In this document: positions 16,185 to 26,048 of the stretch, one piece after another | How the letters are laid out: every line of letters begins with the position of its first letter | Numbering within the stretch: the first letter of the stretch is position 1 | NCBI GenBank assembly: GCA_028288305.1 | Contig: JAQBOA010000056.1 | Location: 1 to 54,025 of the forward strand | From: Mucilaginibacter sp. | Lineage (GTDB): Bacteria; Bacteroidota; Bacteroidia; Sphingobacteriales; Sphingobacteriaceae | DNA length: 54,025 nucleotides | Reading direction: 5' to 3' | The notes under the pieces: model-generated | Seen by the model: the letters and a program-made list of their open reading frames with translations, nothing else | Told to the model about the DNA's origin: nothing | Database searches by the model: none | Made by a program: the position numbers and the translations under genes

Positions 16185-17996
16185 CTAAGAAGAAATATCA
16201 TTTTTATCACCACGCAATAGCCTGAAGCGTTTCCGGGCTTCATTTAGCCAGAGACTGCCGGCATAATCTGTTATAATTTTTTGATAATATATTTTGGCTT
16301 GTTCTTTATCGGATAAATGATTTTCATAAATATCGCCCAGCATAAAAACCGCATCGTCTGCCCAAAGGCTTGAACTATTTTCTTTTTCAATCTTTTTTAA
16401 AAGCGGTACGGCGCCTTCATAATCCTTTTGTTGTATCAGCAGCCGGGCTTTTGTCATCAAAATATCATCGCTTAATGAATTGCCCGGATATTTTTTATCA
16501 ATGCTGTCAAGTGTAAGTAGAGCTTTAGCAGGCTCTTCAGCAAAAAGCAATAAATCGGCCCTTGCATAAATTTTTAATGCAGCCCCAGTACTGTCTGCTG
16601 CAATATTATCAGCAATAAGGAGCGATAAATTTAATGCGTCGTTAGCTATTAACTGCGAGGTAGCCGCTTTTAATACGTCAAGCTGCCCTTTTGCCCAGGT
16701 AAAATCGCCGGTATAATAAGCTAACTTGGCATTCCTGTATTTCGCATCCTGCCCAATTGATGTATTTGGAAAATCTTTTTCAACCTGGCTATATAATAAA
16801 GTAGCATCCCATGGTTTGTTATTTAACAGTAAAACATCACCCAAATCAAGTTTGCATTCTGCAAGCATGTTGGGTTTAATACCCGGAACGTTTACAGCTT
16901 CTCCCAACAGTTTTTGAGCATCATTTATCTTATGCAATTTAAAGGTTTGTAAGTTAGCCAACTTTTGCATGGCAAAAACCGTGTTACTATTCTTCCCAAA
17001 TTCGTTCAGTAAGTCTGTATAATCCTTTTCCAGGCTTAATATATCTTGATCAGTATATTTTCCGGCTGTTATCTTTAGGTTTTTAGTATTGATTAATTCA
17101 ATTTTTGCAGGTATATAAAGTTCCTGATCTTTTCCTTTGCCAACAAGGTATTCATATCCGCGTATAGCAGCATCATAAGCTTCATTGGAAGTTAGGGTCC
17201 GGCACAATTCATAAATAGTACTTCCATCGTCATTTTGACGCCGGCTTAGTGCAAGGGCCTGGTTTAGCGCCTGATCAAATTCTTTTTGCTGTAAATATTG
17301 CCAGGTAAGCAATTCGGGATAAAGTGTTTGCTGAGGGTCTTTTTGTATCCTTTTTAATAGGGCAATTTTAAGAATATCATAATCAGCCGGGCCTTCATAC
17401 ACAGTGGAAAGGGCATTTTCTGCCTGGCTCATAAAACCGGGATTTGCAGGTAAGAAATTGAGATACTCTTCAGTTAATGCTGCTTTATCCCTTTTATAAC
17501 GGTATAAATTTATCAATTCATAAGAAAAGAGTACATCATTGTGCAATAGTTTTCTACCTTGCTGAAATATTTTTATAGCATATTCAATATTTGCATTCTG
17601 GTAAAATTGCGCGGCAAGCATGGCAATCTGACTCTGGTCTGCCGGCAGATTTTTAATTAATTCATCGTAAAGGGCATTTGCTTTTTCAACCGCTCCCTGC
17701 TGGGTATATGCGGTTCCTAACTGGATGATGTATTGACTATCATTAGGATGCTTATGAAGCATTTTTTTTGTAAGGTTTATTGCATCATCAAATTTTTTAA
17801 GGCTCAGCAAGCTGTTAAAATAAACCGGGAAGTAAGTTTCATTATCTTTCTTATATAATTTTTGATATATATCCAATGCTTTTTGCTGTTCACCATTGTC
17901 AGCGTACTGTTTTGCCAACCGGATATCGTTATCCTGGGCAAAAAGCCGTAGACAGCCAATAAAAACAAAAAATATAAACACGGTAAACCACTTCAT
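16185..17996 (-). CDS. Secreted tetratricopeptide-repeat protein
   Basis: 603 residues. A signal peptide (MKWFTVFIFFVFIGCLRLFAQ) is followed by TPR-like helical pairs through almost the whole length, for example LAKQYADNGEQQKALDIYQKL at the start and DAVFMLGDIYENHLSDKEQA near the end. The C-terminal third resembles the outer-membrane TPR proteins of the YbgF/BamD type, but no specific family is claimed. It is probably a periplasmic scaffold. Codon use and composition match the neighbours. Confidence 0.85.
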   Translation of the reverse strand: MKWFTVFIFFVFIGCLRLFAQDNDIRLAKQYADNGEQQKALDIYQKLYKKDNETYFPVYFNSLLSLKKFDDAINLTKKMLHKHPNDSQYIIQLGTAYTQQGAVEKANALYDELIKNLPADQSQIAMLAAQFYQNANIEYAIKIFQQGRKLLHNDVLFSYELINLYRYKRDKAALTEEYLNFLPANPGFMSQAENALSTVYEGPADYDILKIALLKRIQKDPQQTLYPELLTWQYLQQKEFDQALNQALALSRRQNDDGSTIYELCRTLTSNEAYDAAIRGYEYLVGKGKDQELYIPAKIELINTKNLKITAGKYTDQDILSLEKDYTDLLNEFGKNSNTVFAMQKLANLQTFKLHKINDAQKLLGEAVNVPGIKPNMLAECKLDLGDVLLLNNKPWDATLLYSQVEKDFPNTSIGQDAKYRNAKLAYYTGDFTWAKGQLDVLKAATSQLIANDALNLSLLIADNIAADSTGAALKIYARADLLLFAEEPAKALLTLDSIDKKYPGNSLSDDILMTKARLLIQQKDYEGAVPLLKKIEKENSSSLWADDAVFMLGDIYENHLSDKEQAKIYYQKIITDYAGSLWLNEARKRFRLLRGDKNDISS

Positions 17997-18001
17997 CTGT
18001 T

Positions 18002-18009
18002 CAAAAGTA
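18002..18009 (-). promoter_or_regulatory. Candidate -7 box before the TPR gene
   Basis: On the minus strand TACTTTTG fits TAnnTTTG, five bases before the ATG (at 17996). The 215-base region between this gene and the divergent peptidase-like gene must carry both promoters; I could not find an equally good box for the + side. Confidence 0.35.
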
Positions 18010-18211
18010 CTTATTAATATTTTATTTGAAGATTTGAAACCAAGACGATCGCAATTGGCCTATTGTTTGAATCTGCAAATCTTTGATCTGTAATAACCAA
18101 TAACGGGAATAATTATATAAGATTATTAACGGGTAAAATTGTAGTGACAGTTCAAATTGATTAAGTTTATTGTATTAATTTAACCTTATTATAAAGAAGA
18201 AATATAAACCA

Positions 18212-20113
18212 ATGTTTAAGCATTTAAGAATAATACTTTTTTTTTATGCCATTATTGCTTTATGGGCTTGTAATCAACATAAAGCGCCGCAAATACCTAT
18301 TACTGCTTTTTTTAAAGCTCCTGAAAAAAGTAACTTTAAAATTTCACCGGATGGGAAATATGTTTCCTATTTAGCACCCTATAAAGATAAATTAAATCTT
18401 TTTATCAAATCATTGGCTGATGGGAAAGAGCGTATGGCAACTTCATTTACTGATTATTCCGTTAGGGGAGATTATATTTGGACCTATGATAACAGGATAG
18501 TTTTTTTTCAGGACATTATTGCAGTTGATGAATACAAAATGTTTACACTGGATGTTTCTACTTTAAAGGTCCGCAACATCCTTTCGCAGGAAAAAGTAAG
18601 AGTAAACTTTATTAGCCGGAATAAGCATGAGCCTAATATTATAAATATACGGATGAACAAACGCGATCCGGCAAATTTTGATGTCTATAGGTTAAATATA
18701 ACAACAGGTGAGCTAGTCCCTTACCTGATAAATCCTGGTAACATAACCCAATGGTATCCTGATGATGATGGTAAAATACGCCTGGTGAGAGAATCGGATG
18801 GTGTTAACGAGAGTATTCTGTTTCGGCCAAATGATAACACACCTTTTAAGCGTATTATAGCCAATAATTTTAAAAATAGCGTAATACCTATAGCTTTTAC
18901 CGGAGAAAAAGAATGTTTTTTCGCATTATCAAATGTTGACAGGGATAAAACTGCTCTTGTAAAAATTAATGCTATAGATGGGAAAGAAAAAGATGTAATT
19001 TTTTCTTGCTACAATGCTGACATTCAGGGCTATGAATATTCAAAAAATAAACACCGGGTTGAACTTGTATCATGGCAGGCAGCAAAGCCTCAAAAGCAAT
19101 TTTTAACTGAAGAGACAAAAAACATTTATACTAAGGTATCTGCAACGCTTAAGGGTGACGAGATTAATATTACAGATCGCGACAGTGCTGAAAAGAAGTT
19201 TATTATAAGTACCTATACAGACCGGAATCCCGGATCATATTATCTATATGAAAAGAATAGCGGCAAATTAACTAAGCTGGGTGACCAAAACTCCGAATTA
19301 AAAGAAGATGAATTATGCACTCAGCGGCCTGTCTCTTTTAAAGCGGGCGATGGAATGATTATTAGTGGGTATCTTACCTTTCCTAAGGAAACAAAAAAAA
19401 CGAATTTACCACTGGTTGTAATGCCCCACGATGGCCCTTTTAACCAAAGTTTTTGGTGGGGTTATAATGCGGAAGTTCAATTTTTGGCAAATCGCGGTTA
19501 CGCAGTTTTTCAAATTAATTACAGGGGTTCTGCAGGATTTGGAAAAGCTTTTCATAACGCAGGATTTAAAGAAGTAGGGGGTAAAATACAGCAGGATATT
19601 ACTGATGGTGTGAATTGGCTTATTAAAAGCAAAATTGCGAATCCTAAAAAGATAGCCATATTTGGTGGCGGGTTTGGCGGTTTCTCAGCCTTATATGGTG
19701 TATCATTCCATCCCGGTTTGTATAATTGTGCTATTGTACAACATGGCCTTATTAATTTTTTCACTTATATTAAAGATGCCCCGCCTTTCTTAAAGCCTTA
19801 TGTAAATATGACTTATGAAATGGTTGGCGACCCTGAAAAAGATGCCAGCCAATTGAGAACTATATCACCGGTGTTTCATACTGATAAGATACATATTCCG
19901 TTACTTATCTTTCAGGGGGCTAAAGATGACCGTGCAAACATTAGTGAATTAAACCAATTTGTGCGCGAATTGAAACGGCAGAACGGAAATGAAATGGTTA
20001 AATATTTTTTAAAACCAAACGAACGGACTTTTTTTAAAAGCGAAAGCAACAGAACGCAAATGTATTCGGAGATAGAAAAGTTTCTAGATACTAATATGCG
20101 GATTAAACAATAA
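18212..20113 (+). CDS. S9 prolyl-oligopeptidase-like lipoprotein, probably catalytically dead
   Basis: 633 residues. The lipoprotein signal ends ALWAC (Cys20). Residues about 30-370 look like the WD40-like propeller of S9 peptidases (ISPDGKYVSYLAP), and about 385-630 like the alpha/beta hydrolase domain (VVMPHDGP, GYAVFQINYRGSAGFG). The nucleophile motif GGSYGG is replaced by GGGFGG, with Gly487 in place of Ser. The acid is kept (Asp572 in FQGAKDDR). The GHGF-type His is replaced: the segment reads PNERTF, with Arg605. Two of three catalytic residues are missing, so peptidase activity is very unlikely. The histidine kinase gene starts eight bases downstream, so a sensing or ligand-binding role is inferred. 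Confidence 0.85.
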   Translation: MFKHLRIILFFYAIIALWACNQHKAPQIPITAFFKAPEKSNFKISPDGKYVSYLAPYKDKLNLFIKSLADGKERMATSFTDYSVRGDYIWTYDNRIVFFQDIIAVDEYKMFTLDVSTLKVRNILSQEKVRVNFISRNKHEPNIINIRMNKRDPANFDVYRLNITTGELVPYLINPGNITQWYPDDDGKIRLVRESDGVNESILFRPNDNTPFKRIIANNFKNSVIPIAFTGEKECFFALSNVDRDKTALVKINAIDGKEKDVIFSCYNADIQGYEYSKNKHRVELVSWQAAKPQKQFLTEETKNIYTKVSATLKGDEINITDRDSAEKKFIISTYTDRNPGSYYLYEKNSGKLTKLGDQNSELKEDELCTQRPVSFKAGDGMIISGYLTFPKETKKTNLPLVVMPHDGPFNQSFWWGYNAEVQFLANRGYAVFQINYRGSAGFGKAFHNAGFKEVGGKIQQDITDGVNWLIKSKIANPKKIAIFGGGFGGFSALYGVSFHPGLYNCAIVQHGLINFFTYIKDAPPFLKPYVNMTYEMVGDPEKDASQLRTISPVFHTDKIHIPLLIFQGAKDDRANISELNQFVRELKRQNGNEMVKYFLKPNERTFFKSESNRTQMYSEIEKFLDTNMRIKQ

Positions 20114-20121
20114 AGCCTGGT

Positions 20122-21765
20122 ATGAAAAAGGCTAATTATATTTACAGAAAAAATTTTTCACTGATCATCATTTTTCTTATCCTGATATCAGTAACATTTA
20201 TAATTGCCCTTATTGTATCATACGACCTTACCGCCAACTATGTCGAAAATGAATTTGCTTCAAAAAAGATAGATGTGCTGGAGCAAACCATTAAACCCTA
20301 TAGTGACCTTTTTCAAAACAAAATACCAGAAATAACTTCGTACCAGGGGTTTTTGGATTCTGCATCGGCAGCTAAATATGCAGATTCTGTTTTTCATGAT
20401 TATTCTTTTGTTAAGCAGATTGTTTTTTATGATATGCAGATAGGAAATCAAAAGAATAGCACTGTCGTTAAAAATAATTTGGGCATATCGCTTAAAGCAA
20501 CCTATCGGTATAGGCCTAAAAATGGGAAAGTATCAGGATCAAAAGTATCACTTATATCGGATGAAACCGATTTTAAGCAAATGGCTAATAAATTAAGTAA
20601 TTATGTCGCGTTTTCTGATACTTCGCGTGGATCAACACAGGATGAAATATTTAAAACATTTTATGATGTTAAGTCCAATCAAATAAGTTACTCAAATATC
20701 CTTCGTCGGGAAGACGTAAAAATATTCCGGGAATTGCAAAAACAAAAACCTTCATCATCTTTTTATAAACAAAACATGATGACGTTTTACCTGAACCCTT
20801 ATTTATTGAAAATTAAAAACTCGCATAAGGAATTATACCAGGATATTACAATTCAACCTATTGTTTATGATCCTTTTGATAATGAAAGCGGTAACCTGGC
20901 TACAGAAGTAGCCCTTCCAGGCGCCTTTTCCAATTTTAAATTATATTTCAGATCGGCCAAAAATTACCTTAATGCTGAAATTAACCGCAGGTTTATGCCT
21001 ATTGGCGCCTTTGTGCTGTTAATTTATTGTTTTTTGGTACTTATCGGCTGGCTTATTTATCGAAATTTAAATGTGAACATTAAATTATTTAAACTTCAAT
21101 ATGATTTTATAAACAATTTTACTCATGAGTTTAAAACACCCGTAAGTGTAATAAAAATTGCAGGCTCAAACCTGAGCAGCGATAGGGAGCTCAGTGGAAA
21201 GCAGCGTAAGCACTATGGGAAAATTTTAAATGAAGAAGCTGATAAACTTAACGAATTAATGAATAAGCTTTTATCATTTACACAATTAGAAAACAAATCA
21301 ATTAACATTAAAAAGGAAGAAATTGATCTTGAAAGTTTTATTAATGGTTATATAGATACATTCAGAATAAAGTATCCTGACTTTAAAATTAATTTTAAAA
21401 TCCATGGGGATAAGTTTTTTTATACAGATCCGGTACTGTTAGGCAGTATTTTTCAGAACCTTATAGAAAATGCCTATAAATATTCACATCCCAATAAAAA
21501 GGAACTGAATATTAATGTTACACATGAAAAACGTAATATTATTTTTTCTTTTGCTGATAAAGGGATTGGAATTCAGAAAAATGAATTGAACAATATATTT
21601 AAAAAATTTTACAGAGTAGAAAATCAATATAATCAAAACGGAAGTGTAGGATTAGGTTTGGCATTTTGTAAAGAACTGGTTAACTTTATGAGCGGAGAAA
21701 TAATTGTTAATAGTAAAGTTAACGAGGGCTCAGAGTTTAAAGTTATCTTACCTTATGAAAATTAA
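20122..21765 (+). CDS. Membrane sensor histidine kinase
   Basis: 547 residues. TM1 spans about 13-33, a periplasmic domain of about 255 residues follows with no recognised sensor fold, and TM2 spans about 293-315. The cytoplasmic core has the H box NNFTHEFKTPVSVIK (His335), N box QNLIENAYKYS, G1 DKGIGI, F box FKKFYRVE and G2 GLGLAF. No HAMP domain is obvious between TM2 and the H box. It lies eight bases after the dead S9 lipoprotein and six bases before the response regulator. It should autophosphorylate on His335 and pass phosphate to the regulator's Asp55. Confidence 0.93.
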   Translation: MKKANYIYRKNFSLIIIFLILISVTFIIALIVSYDLTANYVENEFASKKIDVLEQTIKPYSDLFQNKIPEITSYQGFLDSASAAKYADSVFHDYSFVKQIVFYDMQIGNQKNSTVVKNNLGISLKATYRYRPKNGKVSGSKVSLISDETDFKQMANKLSNYVAFSDTSRGSTQDEIFKTFYDVKSNQISYSNILRREDVKIFRELQKQKPSSSFYKQNMMTFYLNPYLLKIKNSHKELYQDITIQPIVYDPFDNESGNLATEVALPGAFSNFKLYFRSAKNYLNAEINRRFMPIGAFVLLIYCFLVLIGWLIYRNLNVNIKLFKLQYDFINNFTHEFKTPVSVIKIAGSNLSSDRELSGKQRKHYGKILNEEADKLNELMNKLLSFTQLENKSINIKKEEIDLESFINGYIDTFRIKYPDFKINFKIHGDKFFYTDPVLLGSIFQNLIENAYKYSHPNKKELNINVTHEKRNIIFSFADKGIGIQKNELNNIFKKFYRVENQYNQNGSVGLGLAFCKELVNFMSGEIIVNSKVNEGSEFKVILPYEN

Positions 21766-21771
21766 AAAAAT

Positions 21772-22464
21772 ATGAACGAAGAAATTAAAATAGCGCTGGT
21801 AGAAGACGACGAAAATTTGCGTTTCCTGGTGTGTGAACGCTTAGAGTCAGAAGGGTACAAAGTTTTAGAGGCAAAAAATGGTGATGATGCAGAAAAAATA
21901 ATACTGCAGGAAAAGCCTCATATAGTTTTATTGGATTGGATGCTTCCCGGTAAACAAGGATCGGAAGTTTGCACTAACATAAGGGAAAAAGGGTTTGACA
22001 ACCTGGTTATAATGATGACTGCCAAAGGGCAAGATGTTGATAAGATTGAAGCTTATAGTTTTGGGGTATCAGATTATATTATCAAGCCATTTAATATGGA
22101 TGTTTTGGTAGCCATGATCGACAATAAGATAAAATTTTCGTTAAACAACGAAAAATCCGAATCGTACCGTTTTGCCAACATGGAGCATCTACCCAATACA
22201 CATTTATTGATAAGGGACGGTAAAAAAATTGAACTTACTATTCTGGAAAACAGGATATTACTTTATTTTCTGAAAAACAAAAATAAGGTGATAAACCGTG
22301 AAGAATTGATGATGGAAGTTTGGGGTTATAATTCGGACGTGAACACACGTACCCTTGATATGCATATAGTAAGGCTCCGTAAAAAAATTGAAACCAATGC
22401 AGATTCTCCCCAATATCTTCAAACTGTAAGAGGCATTGGATATAAATTTGTTTACCAGGGATAG
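21772..22464 (+). CDS. OmpR/PhoB-type response regulator
   Basis: 230 residues. The receiver domain (about 5-118) has the acidic pair DD near residues 12-13, phospho-acceptor Asp55 (VLLDWMLPG) and Lys in DYIIKPF. The C-terminal winged helix (about 135-229) has ILLYFLKNKNKVINREELMMEVWGY and RTLDMHIVRLRKKIE, ending in VRGIGYKF. It is the partner of the kinase just upstream. Targets cannot be told from the sequence; the operon itself is a natural candidate. Confidence 0.95.
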   Translation: MNEEIKIALVEDDENLRFLVCERLESEGYKVLEAKNGDDAEKIILQEKPHIVLLDWMLPGKQGSEVCTNIREKGFDNLVIMMTAKGQDVDKIEAYSFGVSDYIIKPFNMDVLVAMIDNKIKFSLNNEKSESYRFANMEHLPNTHLLIRDGKKIELTILENRILLYFLKNKNKVINREELMMEVWGYNSDVNTRTLDMHIVRLRKKIETNADSPQYLQTVRGIGYKFVYQG

Positions 22465-22483
22465 ATAATTATTCTTCAAAGAA

Positions 22484-22516
22484 AGACTTACGAAGTTTTT
22501 AAAGCTTCGCAAGTCT
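22484..22516. terminator. Hairpin terminator after the response regulator gene
   Basis: Arms 22484-22495 (AGACTTACGAAG) and 22505-22516 (CTTCGCAAGTCT) pair at 11 of 12 positions around a T/A-rich loop. It lies between the + regulator gene and the convergent methyltransferase gene, so it could stop both. Confidence 0.65.
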
Positions 22517-22532
22517 GACAGGTGTTACCTCG

Positions 22533-23153
22533 TTACGGCGCTTTATATACCTCCGAAACTATAAAATCATTAAGAAAGTTCTGCCGGGCAATGCATTCAT
22601 AACCGTACTGATAAAATTGTTTTTTAATATCGGGTAATCTTGACGCTTCAATATTGCAAAGTGTTTTAAAAAACCAGAACATTGATTTTAGTAAAACCTG
22701 CTGTAACCATTTGCCTGTTAACTGAAAATCACAATTGAGCCAAATTCCTTTGGTTATAAGTGACTTATTGATATGATTAAACACCCGTTGCAAGGTTTGT
22801 TCGGTAAAGCTATCAAACAAAAAAGAAGTTATAATTACATCAAAATAATTTAGAAGGGCAACATTTTCAATAGCCTCATTAACAAAAAACACTTTATTTA
22901 AGCCTGTATTTCTTTTTTTTGATTGAGTCATCATGTTGACTGATACTTCAACATAGGTGATCTCTAATCCTGAATGATGTAATTTAGTTAACTTCTCCAA
23001 TATCCAGCCCGTCCCTCCGCCCACAATTAAAATGCGTGAATTTGACGGAATATGTTTCAACAAATAAACCTGGGCGTTAATTAAGGCTTTACCATAAACA
23101 ATCCGCGAAAGCAAATCGTAAAACCACGCAGAATTATTATAATTGGCTGCCAT
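22533..23153 (-). CDS. Class I SAM-dependent methyltransferase
   Basis: 206 residues. The SAM-binding motif I is ILIVGGGTGWILEKL (about 40-54), followed by YVEVSVNMMTQSKKR (motif II, acidic residue) and FDVIITSFLFDSF. The substrate is unknown. There is no signal peptide, so it is cytoplasmic. It is transcribed alone between the two-component genes and the hydrolase gene, with no clear functional link to either. Confidence 0.85.
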   Translation of the reverse strand: MAANYNNSAWFYDLLSRIVYGKALINAQVYLLKHIPSNSRILIVGGGTGWILEKLTKLHHSGLEITYVEVSVNMMTQSKKRNTGLNKVFFVNEAIENVALLNYFDVIITSFLFDSFTEQTLQRVFNHINKSLITKGIWLNCDFQLTGKWLQQVLLKSMFWFFKTLCNIEASRLPDIKKQFYQYGYECIARQNFLNDFIVSEVYKAP

Positions 23154-23287
23154 TTGTTTTTATATGAATGAGAAGTAAAAGGTATAATTGTTAAAGATTA
23201 TAACTTTTACAATTACTGAAGCCTTTACAACATATTAATTTAATCAATAATGTTCTTATATTTAAACGGGCATTATTATTAGCAAGT

Positions 23288-25141
23288 ATGAAAGTATTAA
23301 TTACAAAGTCTACAAAAGTTTTTCTTCTCTCCATTTTACTGTTAAGCACAGTTAGTGCAATTGCGCAGCAATCCAAACCTGATGATAAATATAACCGTAA
23401 GGAAGTAATGATCCCTATGCGGGATGGAATTAAACTGTATACTGTTATCTATACACCAAAAGATCAGTCCGAAAAGTTACCTTTTTTAATGCTAAGGACC
23501 CCTTATGGGGTTAGCCAACGCCCAAGTCCCGACAAGCCAGATTATACAAAAGATATGGCTGAGGATGGTTATATATTTGTATACCAGGATATAAGAGGCA
23601 GATATATGTCTGAAGGGAAATACGCGATGATGCGTTTTAGCCGTAATAAAAAAGATCCTAAAGCAATTGATGAGAGCAGTGATACTTATGATACTATTGA
23701 TTGGCTGCTTAAAAATATACCTGATAATAATGGCAATGTAGGGATGTATGGTATATCCTATGATGGCTGGACAACTATTATAGCTGCCAGCGACCCGCAC
23801 CCGGCTTTAAAAGCTGTTTCTGAACAGGCTACCCCATCGGATATGTTTATGAATGATGACTTGCATCATAATGGCGCTTTCCGTTTAAGCTATGCTTTTG
23901 AATATGCTTTTATGGAAGAAATATCAAAAACCGATTCACTTTACCAGTTTGGTAATTACGATACTTATGACTGGTATCTCAAACTTGGGCCGTTATCAAA
24001 CATGAATAAAAAGTATGTTCATGGTAAACTGCCAAGCTGGAATGATTTCACCATACATCCAAATTATGATGCCTACTGGAAAGAGGAAGCGCTTACCTCA
24101 AGGCTCGATTCACCGCGCCTTGCCATACAGCATGTAAGTGGCTGGTGGGACCAGGAAGATATGGTAGGACCACAAGATGCTTACCGCGCTTTAGAAAAGC
24201 AGGATAAAAACCATCGGAACTTTATTGTATTAGGACCATGGAGGCATGGTGGCTGGGCTGGTGGCGAAGGAACAAACCTGGGTAATATTAAGTTTGATGA
24301 TCAGCCTACTGCCGCCCATTTTAGAAAAGAAATTCAGGCGAAATGGTTTGCCTGGTATTTAAAAGGTAAAGGTGACGGCAAATTTGCTGAGGCCATTTCA
24401 TTTCAGACAGGATCAAATAAATGGATGAATTATACAGCATGGCCACCTAAAGAAGCTGTAATAAAAAATATTTATTTCCACGAAAATGGTAAGCTTTCTT
24501 TTGAAAAACCTTCGGCTTCAGTAACTAAAACTTTTGATAGTTATGTATCTGACCCATCAAAACCGGTTCCCTACCGTGCAAGGCCAATTGAAGAAACCTA
24601 TGGGCCGGGTTCACGCTGGTACACATGGCTTACTGACGACCAGCGCTTTGTTGATAACCGCCCTGATGTATTAACCTGGCAAACCGATACACTTACGCAG
24701 GATGTTACTATCACAGGCAATGTGGCGACTAAACTGTATGCTTCAACATCGGGCAGCGATGCAGATTGGGTGGTAAAATTAATAGATGTTTATCCGCAGG
24801 AGTATAAAAAAGAACCTAAAATGTCGGGTTATGAATTAATGATCGCTGATGATGTGTTTCGCGGAAGATTCAGAAACAGTTTTTCCAAGCCAGAACCAAT
24901 CACACCTGGAAAAGTAGAAGAATATACTATAGGTTTACATGGCGCTGACCATGTGTTTAAGAAGGGGCATAAAATAATGGTGCAGGTGCAAAGCACATGG
25001 TTCCCCATTATTGACCGTAATCCGCAAAAGTATGTTCCAAATATATTTGACGCCAAGGAAAGTGATTATCAGGTTGCAACGCAAAAAATATTTCATTCAA
25101 TGAGCTTTGCAAGTTGTATAGCTTTGCCGGTTGTGGAATAG
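23288..25141 (+). CDS. Secreted CocE/NonD-family (X-Pro peptidase S15-like) hydrolase
   Basis: 617 residues. The signal peptide ends VSAIAQQ. The alpha/beta hydrolase domain begins VMIPMRDGIKLYT. The nucleophile motif is GMYGISYDGWTT, VSGWWDQEDMVGP probably supplies the acid, and LGPWRHGGWAGGEG the His. A C-terminal jelly-roll (about 400-617) contains RPIEETYGPGSRW and KGHKIMVQVQSTWFP. Length and order are normal for CocE or glutaryl-7-ACA acylase relatives. It is expected to cleave esters or peptide-like amides in the periplasm; the substrate is not predictable. It ends one base before the convergent next gene. Confidence 0.9.
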   Translation: MKVLITKSTKVFLLSILLLSTVSAIAQQSKPDDKYNRKEVMIPMRDGIKLYTVIYTPKDQSEKLPFLMLRTPYGVSQRPSPDKPDYTKDMAEDGYIFVYQDIRGRYMSEGKYAMMRFSRNKKDPKAIDESSDTYDTIDWLLKNIPDNNGNVGMYGISYDGWTTIIAASDPHPALKAVSEQATPSDMFMNDDLHHNGAFRLSYAFEYAFMEEISKTDSLYQFGNYDTYDWYLKLGPLSNMNKKYVHGKLPSWNDFTIHPNYDAYWKEEALTSRLDSPRLAIQHVSGWWDQEDMVGPQDAYRALEKQDKNHRNFIVLGPWRHGGWAGGEGTNLGNIKFDDQPTAAHFRKEIQAKWFAWYLKGKGDGKFAEAISFQTGSNKWMNYTAWPPKEAVIKNIYFHENGKLSFEKPSASVTKTFDSYVSDPSKPVPYRARPIEETYGPGSRWYTWLTDDQRFVDNRPDVLTWQTDTLTQDVTITGNVATKLYASTSGSDADWVVKLIDVYPQEYKKEPKMSGYELMIADDVFRGRFRNSFSKPEPITPGKVEEYTIGLHGADHVFKKGHKIMVQVQSTWFPIIDRNPQKYVPNIFDAKESDYQVATQKIFHSMSFASCIALPVVE

Positions 25142-25142
25142 C

Positions 25143-26027
25143 TTAGCTACTAATCCTATTGAATATTAATAAAATAAAATATTGCAGTATTAAAACTCCA
25201 TCAAGATAGAAAAAATAGTAATATTCATTCTTTTCCCATTTTGATTTAAATATAAGCCAGCCGGTTAAAATAGCAGTTATGGTTAAAGCCCAAAAACTAG
25301 AATTAAAGCCATTATTTCTGAAAAGGAAGAGCAATACAATATATCCGGCAAGCAATGCCTGGCAAAACAGGTAAGCGTTCTTTTCGCCCCACATAACAGC
25401 TACTGTTTTTACCCCTAATAGTTTGTCCTGAAACAGGTCGCGGATATCAAACGGAACCGTTAATGCCGCTATAAACAGAAAGCGTTTAGCAATAAGGATG
25501 GTAGTATCCCGCAAGGATATATTTGTTAAGTAAGCGTGCTGTGCTTCCAATATAGGCAACAATACAGTGCTCATAGTCCACACTAGGGTAATGAGAAATT
25601 GCTTTAGCCCGGGTATATTTCTAAATCCAAATTTTCGGTCGTCTAATGAAAATAATGGGATGCTGTACAAAAAGGAAATTACGCTTAAAAAAATAAGAAG
25701 GACCCTTGACTCCATGGACATTAAAAAAAACAAGGGTATTAGCGAGAGTAATGACACCATTGTAAATGTCACCATTAACCTGTAGTGCGCATAAAACCAA
25801 CGCACGCGTTTGTAAGGTGACTTGTCGGTATTCTCAGGTTTTGTAATTAAGATACAAAAATTATAAATGCCGAGTGTAGAAGTAAACAATAAGCCAATAA
25901 CAGGTAAAACGGGCTTCGCCCCAATTAAATAAAAAGTAACCAGCCCCTGCGCAACCGCGCATAAAGACATGAAAATATTGCTGAGAAGCAGAAAGTCAAA
26001 AACAGACTGCAATATTTTTTTTATCAT
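25143..26027 (-). CDS. UbiA-like polytopic membrane protein with degenerate first Asp motif
   Basis: 294 residues, about eight helices. The second UbiA motif is clear: DIRDLFQDKLLGVKT (Asp194, Asp197, Asp201), preceded by FLYSIPLF. The first motif, normally NxxxDxxxD, is degenerate: only IYNFCILI around Asn57 remains, with no paired Asp. It may still transfer a prenyl group with changed metal binding, or may have lost activity. It lies 21 bases downstream of the metallophosphoesterase gene and could share its transcript. Confidence 0.7.
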   Translation of the reverse strand: MIKKILQSVFDFLLLSNIFMSLCAVAQGLVTFYLIGAKPVLPVIGLLFTSTLGIYNFCILITKPENTDKSPYKRVRWFYAHYRLMVTFTMVSLLSLIPLFFLMSMESRVLLIFLSVISFLYSIPLFSLDDRKFGFRNIPGLKQFLITLVWTMSTVLLPILEAQHAYLTNISLRDTTILIAKRFLFIAALTVPFDIRDLFQDKLLGVKTVAVMWGEKNAYLFCQALLAGYIVLLFLFRNNGFNSSFWALTITAILTGWLIFKSKWEKNEYYYFFYLDGVLILQYFILLIFNRISS

Positions 26028-26048
26028 GAAGATAAGGATAAAACTTTT

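Noticed and set aside
23492..23800. Minus-strand frame inside the CocE-type gene
   Set aside because: It is a shadow frame with no start signal; the + gene has signal peptide and full catalytic motifs.
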